64,000 bases of DNA from Aldersonia kunmingensis (GCF_001646865.1 NZ_LRRB01000324.1:1-64000); one strand, 5' to 3'. Positions 27,741-39,440 are shown, numbered from the stretch's first letter. Numbers and translations are program-made. The notes: generated by a model from the sequence alone, not told the origin.

Positions 27741-27965
27741 ATGACCGAGATCTCCGAACTCGGGTACGAACAGGCCCGCGACGAACTCGCCGACGTGGTG
27801 CGGACGCTCGAACAGGGCGGCCTCGACCTGGATGCCTCGCTCGAATTGTGGGAGCGCGGCGAGGCGCTCGCCAAGCGCTGCGAGGAACACCTCGCTGGTG
27901 CCCGGGCGCGGATCGAGCGTGCCCTCGGAACTGCAGAAGAGGCCGAGACCAACGATTCCGAATAG
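27741..27965 (+). CDS. xseB: Exodeoxyribonuclease VII small subunit
   Basis: A 74-residue helical-hairpin protein matching XseB in length and pattern: [17 protein letters not shown], then [22 protein letters not shown]. It stabilises XseA. It starts 2 bp after the xseA stop, so the two are co-translated. The tail is acidic. Confidence 0.93.
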   Translation: MTEISELGYEQARDELADVVRTLEQGGLDLDASLELWERGEALAKRCEEHLAGARARIERALGTAEEAETNDSE

Positions 27966-28001
27966 CGGAGATCCCTCGGGAGTGCGCGATACCGTGAACC
28001 G

Positions 28002-28505
28002 GTGAGCGATCCGCGCCCGTCCGCGCCGATCATGTTCGGCATCCAGACCGAGAACACCGACCTGCTGCCGTGGTCGTGGGCGGAAGAGCGGCTGAATGCG
28101 GCACGGAACTTCTGGATCTCGAGCACCCGCCCCGACGGACGGCCGCACTCGCGGCCGATCTGGGCCGTGTGGCTCGACAACGCCCTCTGGTACAGCACGG
28201 GCTCACTGGCGCGGACCAACCTCGTAACCAATGACGCGTACGAGGTGCATATCGACGACGGCGAATCGGTGGTGATCGTCGAGGGCCGGGCCCGGCCCGT
28301 ACACCACGAACCCGACGCAGTGCAGCGCATGTGCGAGGTCTACAGCACGAAGTACGACTACCCGATGACCCCGCATGGGGACGAGATTCGCAGCAGTGAC
28401 GGTCAGGGCGGCCCGGTGTTCGTGCTCGATCCCGAGGTGGCGTTCGGCTGGATCGGCGAAATCGAGCGGCCCACGCGCTGGCGATTTACCTCGCCGACGT
28501 CCTGA
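28002..28505 (+). CDS. Pyridoxamine-5'-phosphate-oxidase-like (split-barrel) protein
   Basis: A 167-residue split beta-barrel protein. FWISSTRPDGRPHSRPIWAVWLDNALWY is the family core (seen as STRPDGRPHSRPIW), followed by RTNLVTNDAYEVHI and VVIVEGRARPV. Such proteins bind FMN, F420 or haem; the cofactor here cannot be decided, though F420 is plausible in this lineage. GTG at 28002. It is followed by two copies of the 59-bp repeat and a convergent gene. Confidence 0.78.
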   Translation: MSDPRPSAPIMFGIQTENTDLLPWSWAEERLNAARNFWISSTRPDGRPHSRPIWAVWLDNALWYSTGSLARTNLVTNDAYEVHIDDGESVVIVEGRARPVHHEPDAVQRMCEVYSTKYDYPMTPHGDEIRSSDGQGGPVFVLDPEVAFGWIGEIERPTRWRFTSPTS

Positions 28506-28520
28506 ACGCAGGCGCCTCAC

Positions 28521-28652
28521 GGGGGCGAATTGTGTTTATACGGGAAAATTTCGCACGCAGGAACAAGGTTTGCCCCCATTGGCTTGCGCTCACAGGTGCG
28601 AATTGTGTTCGTGGGTGCGAAGTATTGCCCCCGGCTAATAGATTTGTACCCG
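28521..28652. repeat. 59-bp nested-palindrome repeat, copies 1 and 2 (diverged)
   Basis: Copy 1 (28521-28577) and copy 2 (28594-28652) follow the consensus blocks GGGTGCAAATTGTG, GGGGGCGAAA, CTTCGCACCC and CAAGTTTTGCACCC. They are separated by 16 bp. Copy 1 has lost part of its inner left arm (CGGGAAAATTTCGCACG), and copy 2 has ATTGCCCCC in the inner right arm, so these are the most diverged units. They fill the gap between two convergent genes. Confidence 0.75.
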
Positions 28653-28668
28653 GGAAAGGGAGCGCGAG

Positions 28669-29235
28669 CTACCGCTCGAGCGGCTGCGCCTGCTGGACCG
28701 CGGTCGCGAGTTCGGTGAACTCCTGCGCGGTGCCGGAGCCTCGGATCAACACCCGAACCCCGCCGAGATCGGTGACCCAGGCGGGTTCGCTGCCCCGGTG
28801 GTCGTAGACCACCCAGGTCTTGCCCGCCACCTGCTCGGTGCCCGTCGCCGCGCGCTTGCCGACCGTGGCCGGGATGAGTGCCTCTTCGGTGGCGTCGGTC
28901 TGGGTCAGCGACACGTAGCGGTCGTGATTGGTGATGAAACCAACCGTGCTGACCTCGCCACCGCCCTCGTCGGTGAGGGTGGTCCGACCGCCCGAGTTGG
29001 CCTGCCAGGTGCCCGGCACCTGCGGGTTCCGGATCGGGAAGTCCAGCTCGGAAGCGTCGGACATAAGCGCCGCGTCGATGTCGAAGTTGGGCACCGGCCC
29101 GCTCTTCGCGCCGAAGGGTGCAAAGCTGCACATGCTTGCGGCGCCGGCCAACACCAGGCAGATCAGCGCCAGCGGGATCAGGGAAAGCATCATGTCCCGT
29201 TGGTTGTGCAGAATCCGCGGTTTGTCGTTTGCCAC
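28669..29235 (-). CDS. DUF4245 membrane-anchored protein
   Basis: A 188-residue protein with one N-terminal membrane helix ([18 protein letters not shown]) and an extracytoplasmic domain: [33 protein letters not shown] and [10 protein letters not shown]. This matches DUF4245 (M. tuberculosis Rv1100), next to glpX there as here. GTG at 29235 is preferred; function unknown. Confidence 0.82.
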   Translation of the reverse strand: MANDKPRILHNQRDMMLSLIPLALICLVLAGAASMCSFAPFGAKSGPVPNFDIDAALMSDASELDFPIRNPQVPGTWQANSGGRTTLTDEGGGEVSTVGFITNHDRYVSLTQTDATEEALIPATVGKRAATGTEQVAGKTWVVYDHRGSEPAWVTDLGGVRVLIRGSGTAQEFTELATAVQQAQPLER

Positions 29236-29379
29236 GGGTCCAGTATCCCGTATGGCCTGGAGGCGACCCAATCCCGCACCGCGGGCAGTGACCCACAGGC
29301 GGTCCGTCGAGCGCCTGATGAGACAATCACGCTTGACTCGCCCTTGCCTTGCGCGGACGCCCCAGGAGGCCCAAGCACT

Positions 29380-30420
29380 ATGACGACCAGCAGCACACCG
29401 AGCCGCCGTGAGGCACCAGATCGCAACCTTGCGATGGAACTGGTGCGTGTCACCGAGGCAGGCGCGATGGCTGCCGGCCGCTGGGTCGGACGCGGTGACA
29501 AGGAAGGCGGCGACGGCGCGGCCGTCGACGCGATCCGTCAGCTGGTCTCGAGCGTCTCCATGAACGGCATCGTCGTGATCGGCGAGGGCGAAAAGGACGA
29601 GGCGCCGATGCTCTACAACGGCGAGCTAGTTGGCAATGGCGACGGCCCGGACTGCGACTTCGCGGTCGATCCGGTCGACGGCACCACCCTGATGGCCAAG
29701 GGCATGCCGAACGCGATCAGCGTCCTCGCGGTCGCCGAGCGCGGCGCGATGTTCGACCCGTCGGCCGTCTTCTACATGGACAAGATCGCGGTTGGCCCGG
29801 ATGCCGCCGACGCCATCGACATCACCGCCCCGGTCGCGGAGAACGTGCGCCGCGTCGCGAAGGCGAAGAAGGAACTGGTCTCCGACATCACGGTCTGCAT
29901 CCTCGACCGTCCCCGGCATGCGCAGATCATTCAGGAGGTCCGTGACACCGGTGCGCGCATTCGACTGATCACCGACGGCGACGTCGCCGGCGCAATCGCT
30001 GCGGCCCGTCCGGGCGCCGGTACCGACATGCTGGTCGGCATCGGCGGTACCCCCGAGGGCATCATCGCCGCCTGCGCGATGCGCTGTATGGGTGGCGCGC
30101 TGCAGGGCCGGCTCGCTCCGAAGGACGACGAGGAGCGCCAGAAGGCGATCGACGCCGGCCACGACCTCGACCGCGTGCTGCTCACCGAGGACCTGGTCGG
30201 CGGCGAGAACGTTTTCTTCGCAGCGACCGGCGTGACCGATGGCGATCTGCTGCGCGGTGTTCGCTACAGCGGTGGCGGTGCGACAACGCAGTCGATCGTG
30301 ATGCGCTCCAAGTCCGGCACCGTCCGGATGATCGACGCGTACCACCGGCTCACCAAGCTGCGCGAGTTCTCGGCCGTCGACTTCTTGGGCGACGAGACCG
30401 CCGCGCCGCCGATGCCGTAA
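29380..30420 (+). CDS. glpX: Class II fructose-1,6-bisphosphatase
   Basis: The gluconeogenic enzyme that hydrolyses fructose 1,6-bisphosphate, 346 residues. Metal and phosphate sites: [31 protein letters not shown] and [10 protein letters not shown], with [14 protein letters not shown]. Actinobacteria such as M. tuberculosis rely on this class (Rv1099c). ATG at 29380 follows AGGAGG. It is upstream of the two fumarase genes with 66 bp between; the small inverted repeat CGAAAC-TCC-GTTTCG lies just after its stop. Confidence 0.95.
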   Translation: MTTSSTPSRREAPDRNLAMELVRVTEAGAMAAGRWVGRGDKEGGDGAAVDAIRQLVSSVSMNGIVVIGEGEKDEAPMLYNGELVGNGDGPDCDFAVDPVDGTTLMAKGMPNAISVLAVAERGAMFDPSAVFYMDKIAVGPDAADAIDITAPVAENVRRVAKAKKELVSDITVCILDRPRHAQIIQEVRDTGARIRLITDGDVAGAIAAARPGAGTDMLVGIGGTPEGIIAACAMRCMGGALQGRLAPKDDEERQKAIDAGHDLDRVLLTEDLVGGENVFFAATGVTDGDLLRGVRYSGGGATTQSIVMRSKSGTVRMIDAYHRLTKLREFSAVDFLGDETAAPPMP

Positions 30421-30486
30421 CCGAAACTCCGTTTCGACACACAGCTCACTCACCGAGACAGCCCACTCAACGAGGACGCGAGAACG

Positions 30487-32139
<1,653 letters not shown>

Positions 32140-32159
32140 TCGCGCCTAATGTCGGGTTC

Positions 32160-33557
32160 ATGAGCGAATCCGATCAGCAGTACCGCATCGAGCGCGACAC
32201 CATGGGCGAGGTGCACGTTCCGATCGACGCGCTGTGGCGGGCCCAGACTCAGCGGGCCGTGGAGAACTTCCCGATCAGCTTCCGGCCGCTCGAGCGCACC
32301 CAGATCCGCGCGATGGGTCAGCTGAAGGCCGCGTGCGCTCAGGTCAACAAGGACCTCGGGCTGCTCGACGGCCCGCTGGCCGACACGATCATTGCGGCGG
32401 CCAACGAGATCGCCGAGGGCCGGCATGACGATCAGTTCCCCATCGATGTGTTCCAGACCGGTTCGGGCACCAGCTCGAACATGAACGCCAACGAGGTGAT
32501 CGCCTCGATCGCCTCGCGAACCGGTATCGACGTGCACCCGAACGACCACGTGAACATGTCGCAGTCGTCCAACGACACCTTCCCGACCGCTACCCACCTC
32601 GCCGCGACCGAGGCCGCGGTGAAGGATCTTGTGCCCGCGCTGCAGCACCTGCGGCTTGCACTGCTGGATAAGGCAGTCGAGTGGAAAAACGTCGTGAAGT
32701 CCGGCCGCACCCACCTGATGGATGCGGTGCCGGTGACGCTCGGGCAGGAGTTCGGCGGTTATGCGCGCCAGATCGAGGCGGGTATCGAGCGGGTCATGGC
32801 CACGCTCCCCCGGCTCGGCGAACTGCCGATCGGCGGCACCGCGGTCGGCACCGGTCTCAACGCCCCGGATGGCTTCGGAACCAAGGTGGTTGCGCAACTC
32901 GTCGCGACCACCGGAATCGACGCGCTCACCGAGGCGAAGGATCATTTTGAGGCCCAAGCGGCGCGCGACGGTCTGGTCGAGGCATCCGGTGCGCTGCGCA
33001 CCATCGCGGTCTCATTGACCAAGATTGCCAACGACATTCGCTGGATGGGATCCGGCCCGCTCACCGGCCTCGCCGAATTGCAACTGCCCGATCTGCAGCC
33101 CGGTAGTTCGATCATGCCGGGCAAGGTCAATCCCGTTCTCCCCGAAGCGGTTACGCAGGTCGCCGCGCAGGTGATCGGCAATGACGCGGCGGTGACCTTC
33201 GGCGGCGCATCGGGCGCATTCGAGCTCAACGTCTACATCCCGATGATGGCGCGCAACCTGCTCGAGTCGTTCACGTTGCTGGCCAACGTGTCTCGGCTCT
33301 TCGCCGACCGCTGCATCAGTGGTTTGGTCGCCGATGTCGACAGGCTGCGGACGCTCGCCGAGTCCTCACCGTCCATCGTCACGCCCCTGAACTCCGCGAT
33401 CGGTTACGAGGAGGCTGCGGCCGTCGCGAAGCAGGCGCTGAAGGAGAAGAAGACGATCCGGCAGACCGTGATCGACCGGGGCCTGATCGGCGAGAAGCTG
33501 TCGGAGGAGGAGCTCGACCGCCGCCTCGACGTACTCGGCATGGCCAAGGTCAAGTAG
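32160..33557 (+). CDS. fumC: Class II fumarate hydratase
   Basis: A 465-residue, iron-independent fumarase of the aspartase/fumarase superfamily. Motifs: [18 protein letters not shown] with the catalytic histidine region, and the signature [12 protein letters not shown]. Also [15 protein letters not shown] and [13 protein letters not shown]. This enzyme is stable in oxygen and complements the class I enzyme upstream. ATG at 32160 follows that gene by 20 bp. The orthologue is Rv1098c. Confidence 0.96.
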   Translation: MSESDQQYRIERDTMGEVHVPIDALWRAQTQRAVENFPISFRPLERTQIRAMGQLKAACAQVNKDLGLLDGPLADTIIAAANEIAEGRHDDQFPIDVFQTGSGTSSNMNANEVIASIASRTGIDVHPNDHVNMSQSSNDTFPTATHLAATEAAVKDLVPALQHLRLALLDKAVEWKNVVKSGRTHLMDAVPVTLGQEFGGYARQIEAGIERVMATLPRLGELPIGGTAVGTGLNAPDGFGTKVVAQLVATTGIDALTEAKDHFEAQAARDGLVEASGALRTIAVSLTKIANDIRWMGSGPLTGLAELQLPDLQPGSSIMPGKVNPVLPEAVTQVAAQVIGNDAAVTFGGASGAFELNVYIPMMARNLLESFTLLANVSRLFADRCISGLVADVDRLRTLAESSPSIVTPLNSAIGYEEAAAVAKQALKEKKTIRQTVIDRGLIGEKLSEEELDRRLDVLGMAKVK

Positions 33558-33605
33558 CCCGGACTATCGTCGGCTGCACATCCGGATCAGGGGAGGATCA
33601 CCCAC

Positions 33606-34025
33606 ATGAGCGAAGCAACCGAACTGAACGTCGATGCGGTAAGCACCGTCCGCAATTTCCTGAAACTGCTCGAACTCGGTGATGTCGACGGCGCGTTCGC
33701 GCTGGCCGATCCCGATATCGAGTGGCGCAACACCGGGATTCCGACCATCCGCGGCATCGACCGTGTCCGCAAGGCGTTTGCGTCGATGGACCGCTACAAC
33801 ACGTTCTTCGCGGTCGATATCCACCACATCGCCGGCGAAGGCGACGTCGTGCTGACCGAGCGGACCGACTACATGGGCAAGGGCAAGTTCAAGGCCGGCT
33901 TCTGGGCCTGTGGCACGTTTGAACTCCGCAACGGCAAGGTCGTGCTGTGGCACGACCACTTCAGCTATGCCGATGCCATCCGCGGAATCGCGGTCGGGGC
34001 GATCGCGGCTCTGCGGTCGCGATAG
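33606..34025 (+). CDS. Limonene-1,2-epoxide hydrolase-like / SnoaL-fold protein
   Basis: A 139-residue NTF2-fold protein: VRNFLKLLELGDVDGAFALADPDIEWRNTG, GIDRVRKAF, VLTERTDYM and VLWHDHFSYAD. The ERTD and WHDHF segments resemble the Asp-Arg-Asp region of limonene-epoxide hydrolase relatives such as mycobacterial EphG, so an epoxide or lipid substrate is possible. ATG at 33606 follows GGGGAGGA. Confidence 0.7.
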   Translation: MSEATELNVDAVSTVRNFLKLLELGDVDGAFALADPDIEWRNTGIPTIRGIDRVRKAFASMDRYNTFFAVDIHHIAGEGDVVLTERTDYMGKGKFKAGFWACGTFELRNGKVVLWHDHFSYADAIRGIAVGAIAALRSR

Positions 34026-34035
34026 CCCCTAGGGT

Positions 34036-34875
34036 TTACGACCCGACGCCCGCGAGCAGCTCCGCGAACTCGGGACGTTCCGCGATATTCCAGCGCCGCA
34101 GTAGCGGGGCGAACACCAGCTCGGGCTCCCGGCGCGGGTCGTAGATACCCGCATCGGCGAGCTCGGCAACGGCGTCGCGTCCGGGCAGTTCGACCATCGG
34201 CACCACGAACTGCGGTATCCGGCTGGCGACCGCCGCCACCGTCTGTTCGGGCGTGAGCTTCAACGCGGCGGCGACGAGGTCCGCGAACAGCTCGCTCTGC
34301 AGCTCGTCGTCCAGGGCTATGCGATTGCAGATTGCGGCCACGACGGGGTCGCTCGTGAAGGCCGCGGTGTTGCGATGGCGCAGCGCCGACGCGGCTTCTT
34401 CGAAGGCACAGTTCGTCAGCATTTCGATCAGGTGCATCGGCTGGTGGTTGTAGCCGTCGGTCATCGCCTGCATCCGAATGCGTTCCAGCTCGACCGGATC
34501 CACCGCGCGAGTTGTCACCAGGTAGTTCCGCAGCAGCACCGCGTGCCGGAACTCCTCCGCTGTCCATCGGTTGACCCAGCGCCACCACACCCCGATGAAC
34601 ATGTTCCGGGCGATCTCACGGTGGTAGGACGGCATGTTGTCGGCGACCAGTACCCCGACCGTCAGCGCGAGCTTCTCGACCTCACCGAGCGTGGACTGCT
34701 CGGGCGCCCAATCCTCGCCACCCATCGCCGCGAAACTTCGCGCATCACTCCAGGGGATCAGTTCGTGCGGCTGCCAGATATCGGCGGCCTCAACGTGGCG
34801 ACGTAAATTGAGCTCGATCTCGAATGCGAGCGCATCCATGAGCTCATGATCGGTTAGCGTCTGCACCCCGCCCAC
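34036..34875 (-). CDS. Acyl-ACP desaturase (DesA2-like)
   Basis: A 279-residue diiron ferritin-like protein of the soluble acyl-ACP desaturase family. The ligand motif EEFRH is clear in WTAEEFRHAVLLRNY, with a second glutamate-histidine pair in FEEAASALRH. Position between fumC and phoH matches desA2 (Rv1094), one of the mycobacterial desaturases acting in fatty/mycolic acid metabolism. GTG at 34875 or 34866 could start it. Substrate and double-bond position cannot be read from sequence. Confidence 0.85.
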   Translation of the reverse strand: MGGVQTLTDHELMDALAFEIELNLRRHVEAADIWQPHELIPWSDARSFAAMGGEDWAPEQSTLGEVEKLALTVGVLVADNMPSYHREIARNMFIGVWWRWVNRWTAEEFRHAVLLRNYLVTTRAVDPVELERIRMQAMTDGYNHQPMHLIEMLTNCAFEEAASALRHRNTAAFTSDPVVAAICNRIALDDELQSELFADLVAAALKLTPEQTVAAVASRIPQFVVPMVELPGRDAVAELADAGIYDPRREPELVFAPLLRRWNIAERPEFAELLAGVGS

Positions 34876-34942
34876 GGTAGCCGTCTCGGCTCGCGGATGT
34901 GCGGTAGCTCACACAAACAATAAATTGGAACGGTAGTCCCAA

Positions 34943-35626
34943 TCAGCGGATGGCAATCACCGCACCGGGCGCGAGCCAGCGAATGATCTGCACAAGCGGC
35001 CCACGATCGAGCGCGACGCAACCGAGCGTCGGCGTGCCGTCGGTGAGATGCATGAAGAACGCCGATCCCCCGCCCGGCACGCGGCCCGGGTTTACACCCA
35101 TGACCACGGAGTATTCGTACTGCGGGATCTGGAGGTTCTCGCTCGCCGACTCGTTGAACGGGCAGCGGCCCGGCGCGCAGACCTGGTGGGTGTTGAACAG
35201 CGGGCTACGCGCGTCGCCGACCCACCAGTCGTTCCCTCCGATCCGCCGGTACGGCAGCAACCCACCCGGCGGCGGGGCCGTCCCGAAGACCGGGCCGAGC
35301 GAGAACACTCCGGCCGGGGTTGCCGGGATCCCATCGCGAGCCGCAGGCGCGATGCCCCGCGACCCGACCCAGCCCGGCACCGGCCCGACCACCGGCTGCC
35401 AGCCGGTCAAGGTGCGTTGCCACGCCGTCACGTTCGCGCGGCTGCCGCCGGTGCTTTCGACAGAGACAACCTGCAGGGCTACGCCCACCTGGGGTTCGAA
35501 CCACGGCCCGCCCACCGACTGGGCGGGCACCCGGTGCAGGGGCGCGGCGCTCGCGGGCAGGGCCGTGGACAGACCGAGCAGGAGGAGCGCCGGGAAGATC
35601 AGCGCTGCAAGAACACGTTTGCGCAT
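34943..35626 (-). CDS. Exported L,D-transpeptidase-like protein
   Basis: A 227-residue protein with a signal peptide (MRKRVLAALIFPALLLLGLS, cleavage near SASA/A at residue 27). The mature part has a YkuD-like arrangement: DGIPATPAGVFSLG, then FFMHLTDGTPTLGCVALD, where HLT...LGC supplies a histidine and catalytic cysteine. The usual SxGC serine is replaced by threonine-leucine, so it is a divergent member. Probably acts on peptidoglycan or is a related wall protein. ATG at 35626. Confidence 0.75.
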   Translation of the reverse strand: MRKRVLAALIFPALLLLGLSTALPASAAPLHRVPAQSVGGPWFEPQVGVALQVVSVESTGGSRANVTAWQRTLTGWQPVVGPVPGWVGSRGIAPAARDGIPATPAGVFSLGPVFGTAPPPGGLLPYRRIGGNDWWVGDARSPLFNTHQVCAPGRCPFNESASENLQIPQYEYSVVMGVNPGRVPGGGSAFFMHLTDGTPTLGCVALDRGPLVQIIRWLAPGAVIAIR

Positions 35627-35721
35627 ATCTCATGGTGCGACGTTGCCGAGATGACCGTTGGCAAGTTACCTCGGCGTGTCCCGACCGTGATGCGCTTCCC
35701 GGCGCTCTCCCGTCGGGTTGG

Positions 35722-37077
35722 TTACGAGTTGGGGCCGAATTCCTCGAGCATCTCGGTCACGAGCGCAGCGATCGGCGAACGCTCGCTTCGGGTGAGCGTG
35801 ATGTGCGCGAACAACGGGTGGCCCTTGAGCTTCTCGATGACAGCCGCCACGCCGTCGTGCCGCCCGACGCGCAGATTGTCACGCTGCGCGACATCGTGCG
35901 TGAGCACCACTCGCGATCCGGACCCGAGCCGGCTGAGCACGGTGAGCAGCACATTGCGTTCGAGCGACTGTGCCTCGTCGACGATCACGAACGAGTCGTG
36001 CAGCGAACGGCCGCGAATGTGCGTGAGCGGCAAGACTTCCAGCATGCCGCGGCTCATGACCTCTTCCATCACCTCCGGGCTGGCGAGCCCATCGAGGGTG
36101 TCGAAGACGGCTTGCGCCCACGGCCCCATCTTCTCGCTCTCGGAGCCCGGCAGGTAGCCGAGTTCTTGTCCGCCAACGGCGTACAGCGGGCGGAAGACCA
36201 CGACCTTGCGGTGGGTGCGCCGCTCCAGCACCGCCTCGAGCCCGGCCGTCAGCGCGAGCGCCGACTTGCCGGTGCCCGCCTTGCCACCGAGCGAGATGAT
36301 CCCGATGCTCTCGTCGAGCAGCAGGTCGAGCGCGATGCGCTGTTCTGCGGAGCGGCCGTGGAGTCCGAAGGCCTCACGCTCGCCGCGCACCAACTGCACC
36401 CGCTTGTCCGCGGTGACCCTGCCAAGCGCGCTCGACGAACTGCTCAGCAGCCGGATACCGGTGTGACAAGGCAACTCTCGCGCATCGTCGACATCCACGA
36501 TCCCTTCGGCATAGAGCGAATCCACCTGGGAGGAGGCCACATCGAGCTCCGCCATCCCGGTCCAGCCCGACGGCACCACATCGTGTGCGTGGTATTCGTC
36601 GGCGGGCAGACCCACCGCACCGGCCTTCACTCGCAGCGGAATGTCCTTGCTCACCAGCGTCACGTCGTGACCATCGCCGGCAAGATTCAAGGCACAGGCC
36701 AGGATTCGGGAATCGTTTGTGTCGGTGCGGAACCCGACCGGCAGCACCATCGGATCGGTGTGATTGAGCTCGACGTGCAACGTTCCGCCTTCGGTGCCGA
36801 TGGGCACCGGTTTATCGAGTCGTCCATGCAAAAGCCTGAGATCGTCGAGCATGCGCAACGCCTCGCGGGCGAACCAGCCCAGTTCGTGATGGTGACGTTT
36901 GCCTTCCAGCTCACCGATGACGACCAACGGCAGTACCACTTCATGCTCTGCGAAGCGGATGACGGCCCAGGGGTCGGACAGCAGCACCGACGTGTCGAGA
37001 ACGTAGGTCTTGATGCCAGCGGCGGGGGTGGCCCCCGCGTGTCCGTTGGTGTCGGGAACGGAGCGTGTAGCAGTCAC
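35722..37077 (-). CDS. phoH2: PIN-domain PhoH family ATPase (PhoH2)
   Basis: A 451-residue two-domain protein. The N-terminal PIN ribonuclease domain (about residues 22-170) has [12 protein letters not shown] and [11 protein letters not shown] as acidic motifs. The C-terminal PhoH helicase-like ATPase has Walker [14 protein letters not shown] and Walker [12 protein letters not shown]. Mycobacterial PhoH2 (Rv1095) is an RNase/RNA helicase linked to a small antitoxin-like ORF, phoAT; I could not identify one here. The start is GTG at 37077. The leader holds three inverted repeats. Confidence 0.93.
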   Translation of the reverse strand: MTATRSVPDTNGHAGATPAAGIKTYVLDTSVLLSDPWAVIRFAEHEVVLPLVVIGELEGKRHHHELGWFAREALRMLDDLRLLHGRLDKPVPIGTEGGTLHVELNHTDPMVLPVGFRTDTNDSRILACALNLAGDGHDVTLVSKDIPLRVKAGAVGLPADEYHAHDVVPSGWTGMAELDVASSQVDSLYAEGIVDVDDARELPCHTGIRLLSSSSSALGRVTADKRVQLVRGEREAFGLHGRSAEQRIALDLLLDESIGIISLGGKAGTGKSALALTAGLEAVLERRTHRKVVVFRPLYAVGGQELGYLPGSESEKMGPWAQAVFDTLDGLASPEVMEEVMSRGMLEVLPLTHIRGRSLHDSFVIVDEAQSLERNVLLTVLSRLGSGSRVVLTHDVAQRDNLRVGRHDGVAAVIEKLKGHPLFAHITLTRSERSPIAALVTEMLEEFGPNS

Positions 37078-37391
37078 GTGAGGCTCCTTCGCCTGCGCGG
37101 CACCCGCACAAACTCAACTCGCTGGGCCGGTCCGTCCTGTTGTGTCAGCTGACACAAGGGCCGGGTGCCGGCCCCCTCGAACTGAGTAGCTCAGTCACGA
37201 TCAGGACCTCCCGCACAGGCGGCTTCCCCGCTACCTGTACCGCCGACGCTAATACCTGTTCCGCGTGTCGGCCTGTTGGACAGAGGCGTGTCGAGTGAAC
37301 AACTTATTAAGCGGGTGCAACACGCATGGAACGGCGCGCGTGAGGATCTGGTGGCCAGGCCTCCGACCTGCGATTTATCGCCGATACGGCA
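37078..37391. other. Intergenic region between phoH2 and glyA
   Basis: No convincing gene was found in this gap. It contains the inverted-repeat cluster at 37140-37195 near phoH2 and, just beyond the gap, the glyA terminator hairpin at 37392-37431. The middle (about 37260-37390) shows no clear signal. Confidence 0.5.
37140..37195 (-). promoter_or_regulatory. Three adjacent inverted repeats upstream of phoH2
   Basis: In 56 bp there are a perfect 18-bp palindrome built from TTGTGTCAG and its complement (37140-37157), GGGCCGG-GTG-CCGGCCC (37158-37174) and ACTGAG-TAG-CTCAGT (37181-37195). The first looks like a dimeric repressor site, 62 bp before the phoH2 start; the second could be an RNA hairpin. 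The regulator is unknown. Confidence 0.5.
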
Positions 37392-37431
37392 ACGGCGTCG
37401 GGCCGGGGCAACTGCCCCGGCCCGACGCCGT
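37392..37431 (-). terminator. Terminator hairpin after glyA
   Basis: An 18-bp perfect stem (37392-37409 with 37414-37431) and a 4-nt loop, 20 bp downstream of the glyA stop. The tail on the minus strand lacks a strong T run, as is common in high-G+C actinobacteria. Confidence 0.7.
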
Positions 37432-37451
37432 GCGATCAGATTTCGGCTGGC

Positions 37452-38747
37452 TCAGCCGAGCAGGTTCCAGCTCTCCAGACCGTCGTAGAGCGGGTACTGC
37501 TTGGCCAGCGCGGACACGCGGCCGCGCAGCGTCGCGACGTCCGAGGAACCGGTCAGCGTGGCGGCGATGATGTCGGAAACCTCGGTGAACGCCGCGTCGT
37601 CGAAACCGCGGGTGGCGAGCGCCGGGGTGCCGATGCGCAGGCCGGAGGTGACCATCGGCGGGCGCGGGTCGAACGGCACCGCGTTGCGGTTCACCGTGAT
37701 GCCGACCTCGTGCAGCGCGTCCTCGCCCTGCTGGCCGTCGAGCTCGGAGTTGCGCAGGTCCACCAGAACCAGGTGCACATCGGTGCCACCGGTCAGCACG
37801 GTGATGCCCTTGGCCGCGACGTCATCGGCGGTGAGCCGCTCGGCGAGGATCTTCGCACCCGAGAGCGTGCGCTCCTGGCGCTGCTTGAACTCCTCGGTGC
37901 CGGCGACCTTGAGCGAGACAGCCTTGGCGGCGATCGCGTGCATGAGCGGGCCACCCTGCTGGCCGGGGAAGACCGCCGAGTTCAGCTTCTTGGCGAACTC
38001 CTGCTTGGCCAGGATGATGCCCGAGCGCGGGCCGCCGAGGGTCTTGTGCACAGTCGAGGACACAACGTCCGCGTGCGGGACGGGCGAGGGATGCAGACCG
38101 GCGGCAACGAGACCGGCGAAGTGCGCCATGTCGACCCACAGATACGCGCCAACCTCATCGGCGATCTCGCGGAAGGCGGCGAAGTCGAGGTGACGCGGGT
38201 AGGCCGACCAGCCCGCGACGATCACCTTCGGGCGCGCCTCGAGGGCGATCTTGCGCACCTCGTCCATGTCGACGCGGTGGTCTTCCTTGCTGACGCCGTA
38301 GGCGTGCACCTCGTACAGCTTGCCGGAGAAGTTCAAGCGCATGCCGTGCGTGAGGTGGCCGCCGTGCGCGAGGTCGAGGCCGAGCAGCTTCTCGCCTGGG
38401 TTCATCAGCGCCATCAGTACCGCGGCGTTGGCCTGCGCGCCGGAATGCGGCTGCACATTGGCGAATTCGGCGCCGAACAGGGCCTTCGCGCGATCGCGGG
38501 CCAGATCCTCGACGACGTCGACGTGCTCGCAGCCACCGTAGTAGCGGCGACCCGGGTAACCCTCGGCGTACTTGTTGGTGAGGACGGAACCCTGCGCCTG
38601 CAGGACCGCGCGCGGCACGAAGTTCTCCGAGGCGATCATCTCGAGGGTGTCGCGCTCGCGGGCGAGCTCACCCGCCATCGCGACAGCAACCTCGGGATCG
38701 AGCTCACCGAGAGACTGGGAAAGGATGGAGGAGGTCGTCTGCGTCAC
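37452..38747 (-). CDS. glyA: Serine hydroxymethyltransferase
   Basis: A PLP enzyme interconverting serine and glycine and charging tetrahydrofolate with a one-carbon unit. It has 431 residues. Motifs: [27 protein letters not shown] (short form [15 protein letters not shown]) and the PLP lysine in [14 protein letters not shown] at 38747 gives the family-like start. Corresponds to glyA1 (Rv1093). Confidence 0.96.
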   Translation of the reverse strand: MTQTTSSILSQSLGELDPEVAVAMAGELARERDTLEMIASENFVPRAVLQAQGSVLTNKYAEGYPGRRYYGGCEHVDVVEDLARDRAKALFGAEFANVQPHSGAQANAAVLMALMNPGEKLLGLDLAHGGHLTHGMRLNFSGKLYEVHAYGVSKEDHRVDMDEVRKIALEARPKVIVAGWSAYPRHLDFAAFREIADEVGAYLWVDMAHFAGLVAAGLHPSPVPHADVVSSTVHKTLGGPRSGIILAKQEFAKKLNSAVFPGQQGGPLMHAIAAKAVSLKVAGTEEFKQRQERTLSGAKILAERLTADDVAAKGITVLTGGTDVHLVLVDLRNSELDGQQGEDALHEVGITVNRNAVPFDPRPPMVTSGLRIGTPALATRGFDDAAFTEVSDIIAATLTGSSDVATLRGRVSALAKQYPLYDGLESWNLLG

Positions 38748-38771
38748 GGGCTCAGTTTATGTGGGCGCACG

Positions 38772-39353
38772 TCAGTCGCTTGCAGCGGGATCGGACCGTA
38801 ACAGCGCAAGCAGGTTCGCCTCGGCGTCGTCGAGCGGCACGGTGGACTTACGCGCACGGGCAACGATGATCGCGCCCTCGATAGAACTGATCACGAAACT
38901 CGCCAACGAGCGGGCCCGGTCGGCTGCGATTCCTTCGCGGATGAAGGCGCCCTCGAGCTGGGCGATCCACGCCGTGAACGCACCGGCCGCCGCGGTTTGC
39001 ACGTCCGGCTCCGATCCCGCGAGTGCGGCGCCGACGATCGGGCAGCCCATGCCATAAGAGGTCGCCGGGAGCCCGCGGCGCCAATAGCTCGTGAGGGCCA
39101 CCACCCAGTCCTCCGGGCCGCCGGTGCTGGTGATCTTGTCGATGATCCCGGACAGCCGGTCGCCGGCCACGACAGTGGCCGCCGCGACGAGTTCGCTCTT
39201 ACCCGCCGGAAAGTGCTGGTAGAGCGAGTTTCGCGAGGTGTTCGTGCGGCCGAGCAATTCGGCAAGCCCGGTGCCGTGCACGCCCTGCTCACGGACGAGC
39301 GCGATGGTGCCGTCGATCAGCCGCTCGCGCGGCCCCTGCTCCCGGTTTGCCAT
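38772..39353 (-). CDS. TetR/AcrR-family repressor
   Basis: A 193-residue regulator: HTH at about residues 8-55 (RERLIDGTIALVREQG, LAELLGRTNTSRNSLYQHFPAG) and an effector domain containing GMGCPIVGAALAG, common in TetR proteins that sense organic compounds. ATG at 39353 was chosen because the upstream in-frame extension crosses the operator. It is divergent from the thioesterase gene across a long palindrome, so it most likely represses both. Confidence 0.87.
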   Translation of the reverse strand: MANREQGPRERLIDGTIALVREQGVHGTGLAELLGRTNTSRNSLYQHFPAGKSELVAAATVVAGDRLSGIIDKITSTGGPEDWVVALTSYWRRGLPATSYGMGCPIVGAALAGSEPDVQTAAAGAFTAWIAQLEGAFIREGIAADRARSLASFVISSIEGAIIVARARKSTVPLDDAEANLLALLRSDPAASD

Positions 39354-39386
39354 TCGTTCATCCTCCTGCGCCTCAGCGCGCCTTGC

Positions 39387-39440
39387 GTGAACCGATCGGT
39401 CCATGTTCCAATTATGCCAGACATGGACCGATCGGTTCAC
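39387..39440. promoter_or_regulatory. Paired TetR operator: perfect 20-bp inverted repeat
   Basis: Arms at 39387-39406 and 39421-39440 are perfect complements over 20 bp, with a 14-nt centre. Each arm contains the self-complementary decamer ACCGATCGGT, so there are two palindromic operators mirrored about the middle. It occupies the space between divergent tetR and thioesterase starts. Confidence 0.75.

Noticed and set aside
34943-35626. Placing the exported protein in the standard YkuD class without reservation
   Set aside because: The usual SxGC motif is changed to TLGC, so only an L,D-transpeptidase-like call is justified.
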